NCBI GenBank assembly: GCA_964247055.1
Contig: OZ176055.1
Span: 2,108,001 to 2,172,000, forward strand
Source of the DNA: Paragordius varius
Taxonomy: Eukaryota; Nematomorpha
Direction of reading: 5' to 3'
DNA: 64,000 nt
The notes beneath the pieces were generated by a model, which did not search any database, was not told where the DNA came from, and worked only from the letters and a program-made list of their open reading frames with translations. The position numbers and the translations under genes were made by a program. Position 1 is the stretch's first letter. Each line of letters begins with the position of its first letter. Below, in pieces: positions 29,001-35,300 of this stretch.

Positions 29001-32000
29001 TTAACAGTTTACATTTATGTTTATCTTTATGATATTTTAATTTTTACTTAGTATTAATTTGGGGAATTTTAAACATTTTAGCTAAAAAGATTTGTAATAC
29101 TCCTCCGGACCTCCATAAATGCCATGATAATAAAAATTCATCCTCATTGCAATTATGGTATTTTGACCGCAAAACATCTGAATGTAAATTTATTGATAAT
29201 CACGATAATATACGGAAAAATACCAACAATGAATGCGACGAAATTAATACTTTGTTGGTTAACCGTTTTGATACACTGGAAAAGTGTCAGAAAGTTTGTA
29301 TGCAATATATACCCAGGTATGATTGAAATTTTTCTGTAAAAAATACGTTTTTAAAGTTTAACATCAAATAATTTCGCTTTATTTATAAATTATTTTATCG
29401 GTAATATACCTTATTTTCAAATTGATATTTGAAATGTATATTATATTACAGTTTGCATGAGTTTTCAAATATATGCCATAGGTGTGAACTCCCCTTGGAC
29501 ACTGGTGAATGTTCTGAAGCTATTACAAGGTTCTACTTTGACCTGAATGATCAATCTTGTCGCACTTTTACTTACACTGGTTGTGGTGGCAATCTTAACA
29601 ATTTTTTGAATTGGAACGATTGTCAAAAATCATGTATGATGGATGACATTTTAAACTTTTTGCTAACATTATATATATATTAAAGTTTTTTGCCAAAATA
29701 TTTACAAAAAAAAATAAATTATTATACAAACTTTTCATACATTTTATTTGGCCATTTAGGTAACATTCATTCAGTTTTACCAAATATTTTTACGACTACA
29801 TCAAGCCCACAAAAAATTACCGCTCTCAAAAGCAGTCCAAGACTTCAAACAATTACGACGCCACAAATTATTGAGTTACAAGAAAAACCATTATCAATCG
29901 GGCCACCGCAACCCTCAATAGTCGATAAAACAACAAAATCAGAATCCGAAAATATTGAGAGCTCTAAGAAAGATTATCAAAGCAATCAAATATTTGCCAA
30001 ATCCTCATCGTGGGTTCAATTGTCACAATCTCAACAAACCACAAATAATGATGGCGAACAAGAGGACACAGAAAATAAGGAACCCTACCCTAAATATTAT
30101 GAACCTAGTCCAAAGGTATCTATTAGTGCGGCCCATATCAAGCATATTAAACCATTTTTAACCTCCTCGGCTCTGGATGGATTCCCTGTTGAAGACGTTG
30201 GAGAAGATTTTGTTGAATCCTCGGAAACAGCTGATCGAGAAAAAACTGGCGGGAAAATGACAGAGGACAAACCAATTACTCCTTTTACCTTTTCCACTTC
30301 AGGTAATCAGAATGAATATCCCCCACATGATTTTAAATCAGATCATGTACCCTTTATAATGGCGCATGGGAGTGTGGATTCATGGTTAGATGATATATTT
30401 TTGTCCCAAAACAGCAATGTTGAAACAACCCCAGTAAGGGAACAATCAAATAGGAAAGAAAATTCAGATCTAAAAACCGTTTTTACCAGCAAAAAGGATG
30501 ACGGTATTGCGTTGGAAGCCGCTAAAATTAATACAGGCAGTGAGAAAAAGGTCATATTCTTCAAACAAACTAGCGATCGAGTAGGCCAAGCATTTATTGA
30601 ACCCTATGATAACGTGGAAGATAAAATTATTACACTTCATAACCCGACTACAGTCATTCAAAGAGAGCAAACTTCAAAAACAAAATCAATGTATTCTTCC
30701 ATTCAATCGAATTCCATGTACCATTCAACAACAAATAATTTAACCGCTAATCTCAAGGTCGGCTCCTATTTTAGGGATGAATTAGTATCTGCTGATCATC
30801 CTGACAAATATTCTGTGTTAACAAAAAAAGTCCCAAAAAATAAAATAATCACCGCTTTTCAAACAAGCGACGAATCATCAAATAGCCACAACAATAACAA
30901 AGAAGTAGTTATTAAAATAGCCACGGCAGAACTTAATGTACCCCCTGAACAAGGGACAAAGCTTGTAAAATTTAATGGTGGTAAACCTAATCGAATAACA
31001 TTTGCTACCAAAAATAATTTTAAGGAAGAACGACTTGACTTAGATTGTAGTACCATTGATGTTAATATCGCTGATTGTGAACAAATTTATGCTTGTTTCC
31101 CACACCATGTATACGTTGAAAAATGCAAGTGTCAACCGTCTCTGGATGATATTAATAATGATAATATGCAAAACACTGGGAAAAATGTTTGGAATTGTAA
31201 AGGTAAGAGTAAAATATTTTTTATCATAAGAACCCTTTCTAAATGCTAAAATATTTGAGGTAACTATGGTTTTCAGATTTGGTTAGGGATTTACACTTAT
31301 AAAATTATTTCATTTTTAATATATATATTTTTGAAAGATATTACAATTCGTAATTTATACCTCAAATTCACTCTGAACAATTCAAATCCCTAATATAATT
31401 TGTGTGTTTTTTAAGATTAAAATTATATTTTTTTAAAAAAATTCGTTTAAAATTAAAATAATACTGAAAAAATAATAAAGTATGTTACAAAGATATATTT
31501 CATGTTAATGATAAATTATATTAGCCCGAAAACGAAAACAAAATTAATTTTTAGGGCGAATTTGAATTGTTTAAAGGTGTAATTAAATTTTAAATGGTGT
31601 ATATGGTTTCTGGCAATTTTGTTTTATTCAAAAATAGGTTTTAATAACTTCACGATTTTTTGCCAGGTAATATAACTAAAATTTTAATTAATTATCAACT
31701 ACTTTGGTTTATCATTTAAACAATATATAATTCTATACTACTAATCTTTAGCACAATCTCAATACGTTATGTATAAACCAGCCAATAGTAAACCAAAACC
31801 CAAAACAACTTCAACAAGTTACCCTGTTAAAACAAGCCAAGTAAAAATTATTTGCTCGAAATCTTCTCTAATTTTTTTTCAAACTGTAATTAAAATTAAC
31901 TATTTTACTTACATATTTTAGACATCCACAATTCTTACGCCAACCCCAGTTGATAATAAATCGAGAAAACAATCTCATAAAAAGTCTAAAACTTTAAAGC

Positions 32001-32356
32001 AAGAAGAACCAACCCCAAATAAACTCGTAAAAAATCAATTTTTAATCCCTGAGGCCAAAATTGTAAATTACACTGCTAAAGCACGGATGAATCTAATTGA
32101 AACGGAGAGTTTAGATACCAGTGTTTCACCCCTACTAAATATCCTACAACAATACAGTAACCGTATAAATCAAGTTAAATCATATCAAACTTATGCGAAT
32201 TATGGACTGGCTGAAAAAGGAAAAACCCTATCTTTAATTGATAAAAGTTATTGATTTTTTTATTTAATTTTACAATTTTTTTGAATAAATTTTTGAGGTT
32301 TTAAGTGCTGAAATCTGAATGTATTTATTTATAAAATATATTCATCCGATAGAAAT

Positions 32357-32399
<43 letters not shown>

Positions 32400-35300
32400 T
32401 ATAATAGGAGACTGTCCTAAAAAATTTGTCATTACCCCGGACGATATTGAACACAGTGATGGCCAACTCGATATAGATTTCGAAAACACTGTATTAAATT
32501 TAATTTAAGTTTTTACGTTAATTTAACCAAATTTAATTTAATTTTTTATAAAATTTCATATAGGTAAAGAAACGATTAAAAGCATCAAGTTACGCAAATT
32601 ACATCATTAGAATGGAACCAGAAACAGAAAAATCCGCATCTTTTGGATATGGGAAAGGCGCTGTACCGAAACTCTCCATTTGTATGAATGATCATTTCCT
32701 TGGAAACTTACAAAATTTAACACAAATCCTTGAGGAGTCCCCTAGGTCGCAAAATAATAGTCCACAACGTAAAAAAGATGTTAGACAATATATGACATTT
32801 GATCAAAAACTTAATCCGAATAACCCTGTGGTGAGATTGCTGTTAAATAGCCAATTAAATAATGCAAAGGAAAACAACGAAACGTTGACACAATTTACGC
32901 AAGAATTTGCGGAACGACTTAAATCCATGTTAGCTAATCAACATCAAAATTCACCCCTAATACATAATGTTAGTGTGCGCCTTATAATAACTAATACAGC
33001 AAATCATGAAACTATATATTACCAGGCAACTTCACCCGTTACACTTCGGACTCGTCTAACTTTTGAATATCCCATTGATTTGGGAAAAACGAATGGCACA
33101 TTGAAGAAATCACGTATTCAAGAACTGATTGAAGCTCTAACTCACACATTACCCTATGAACTTTTAAAAACACCAACAAGTATAAAACCTGAAAATACTT
33201 TAATTACTTCAACGACCTTAAGCTCAAACTCTTTCCAAAGTACAACAATCGATAATTCGATTAAAACTACTGAAGATAAATTTGATGAAAAGGTGTACAT
33301 AACTCCAGCGTCTCATTTTAATTACAATGAGCTAGTGGCTAGAAAACAGCCTGATACTAATGGTATTTTACTAATCTTTTTTTGGTTGTAGACCTTTTAA
33401 AAGGGTTATTTATTAATTGGCGTTTTATGAATATATTACCAAATGATTGCGTCTATATTGGTAAAATAGTTGAATTATATGAATGATTGATTTTTATAAT
33501 CATGACAGATGGTTTGATTCAAAGTTTTGTCTTTGAAACATATTTCAAGAAGCATACCCTGAGCTTACTACAAGCTCAAGGAATGTCAGTGGAAGAAATT
33601 ACCCAAAACCTAACGAATCTCGTAACTTATGAGGTAATAATTTATAATTTTAAATAATTTATAATTTGACTCCCCAAAATTATCAAAATAATGAGAGATT
33701 TGCTTTATGTAATGTTTAAAATATTTTTCAAAAGCAAAGATTAGGGTAGGATTAAATATACTAGTTTCGGGACTCAAAATGTAGTTCCGTTCGAAATAAA
33801 AAGTTTATAAGCATTATTAAGTAATAAAATGTATGTATAAAATTTAGATTAACCATATTATAACGGCGCTGGATTTGAATGAATACTTGATTGATTTAAT
33901 GGTTGAACCTATGGGCCTAGAACTTCAAACCCAATATTATTATCCGCTAAGAAAAGATGACATAAAAAGTGATTACTCTAGCAGCTCAGAAGAGCTACAA
34001 AAACTGATTTGGCCCGCATTTAATGCGGAAAGCTTTATTTTTGCACCCTTCAGAGTGCAAATTACATGGGATAAGGCATTAATTCAAGACAATGAGGGTG
34101 TTTACAGTTATAGCGGTTCATTTGATATTATAATATCACAAAAAGATGAGAAGGTTTTGTGCGGCGTACGAAATCAAGTTAATGAATATTTGAAAGAACA
34201 TAACTATGTACCGATTTTGTCGTCCACCGCTCTGGTTATCCCGGCAAAACCCATAGGTTAATATATAAATATGATTTTATCATTTATTTTATGCCAGGGG
34301 TGCGCAACAGGCGGCCCCTTGAGATGTTTTGTTTAGGGTGAAAATTTTAAAAATGTCCCAATAAAATGAATTATGAATCAATTGTCATTTTTATATCAAT
34401 AATTTAATTGATTTATCTTAACTCTATTTGAATAATTAGTCTTTTCCATTCCATTTTTCAAAAAAACAACATTCTTTCAAGCAAACCCAACATTTTTCAT
34501 GCAAACGCACATTTTACATCAAGTGCAACATATCAAGCAAAAACAACTGAAAAAATGTTGCGTTGTGTTGAAAAAATGCTTTCGACTGAAAAATGGTAGA
34601 GCGAAAATTGGTAAATGGTGGGTGACTCTACTGTGGTGTAGTTTATGTTTGAAATATAATAATATATTTATGAACGACCATATATTTCTTGAATGCGGCC
34701 CGCAAGCCAGTTATAGCCCTCCCCCCACCTTGTTTTCTTACATATACCAATTTTCTGTATTTTTAGGCTCTCTAAATTACCAAATTGAACTAAAACTTGG
34801 TTATGATGGACCACTGTCCGAACCATATACAGCAACAAAATTGGTTAAACTCAATCCTCAATCCACCGATTTTAAGCTCATACAAAGGCAGTTAGATGAA
34901 GGGGTAATTCTTGTAATATGCTTTTTAAAATGGCTCTTTGATTTATTTTGAAAATCGTGCTAAAAAAATATTTTTTACACTAAAAGTTTAAAATGTAATA
35001 TTTTTCCTCTATTTTTAACTAGCTGTACCAATTATACTATCCCGAGCAAATGGATGTTGATGGTGCATCAAATCATTTTGCTAAGAAAGATTTTTGTTTC
35101 GTTCGCACAAAAAATCAGGATAAAAATGAAAATGCTCCTAAAATTAAATATTCACCCTACCTGGGTAATCGCTTAAACAGTGTCGGAATCATAAATGAAA
35201 ATTTTAGCGACAATAACGTCAATAATAGATTTGAATTGGTCTTAAACGTGAGTCTATTTATGAATGTTACCAGTTCTTTTGCAGTCGATGCACAAAAAAT

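Noticed and set aside
34499-34766. Upstream extension of the SEA 17 exon
   Set aside because: It overlaps the degenerate hAT-like element; the acceptor TATTTTTAG at 34766 and phase define the exon start.
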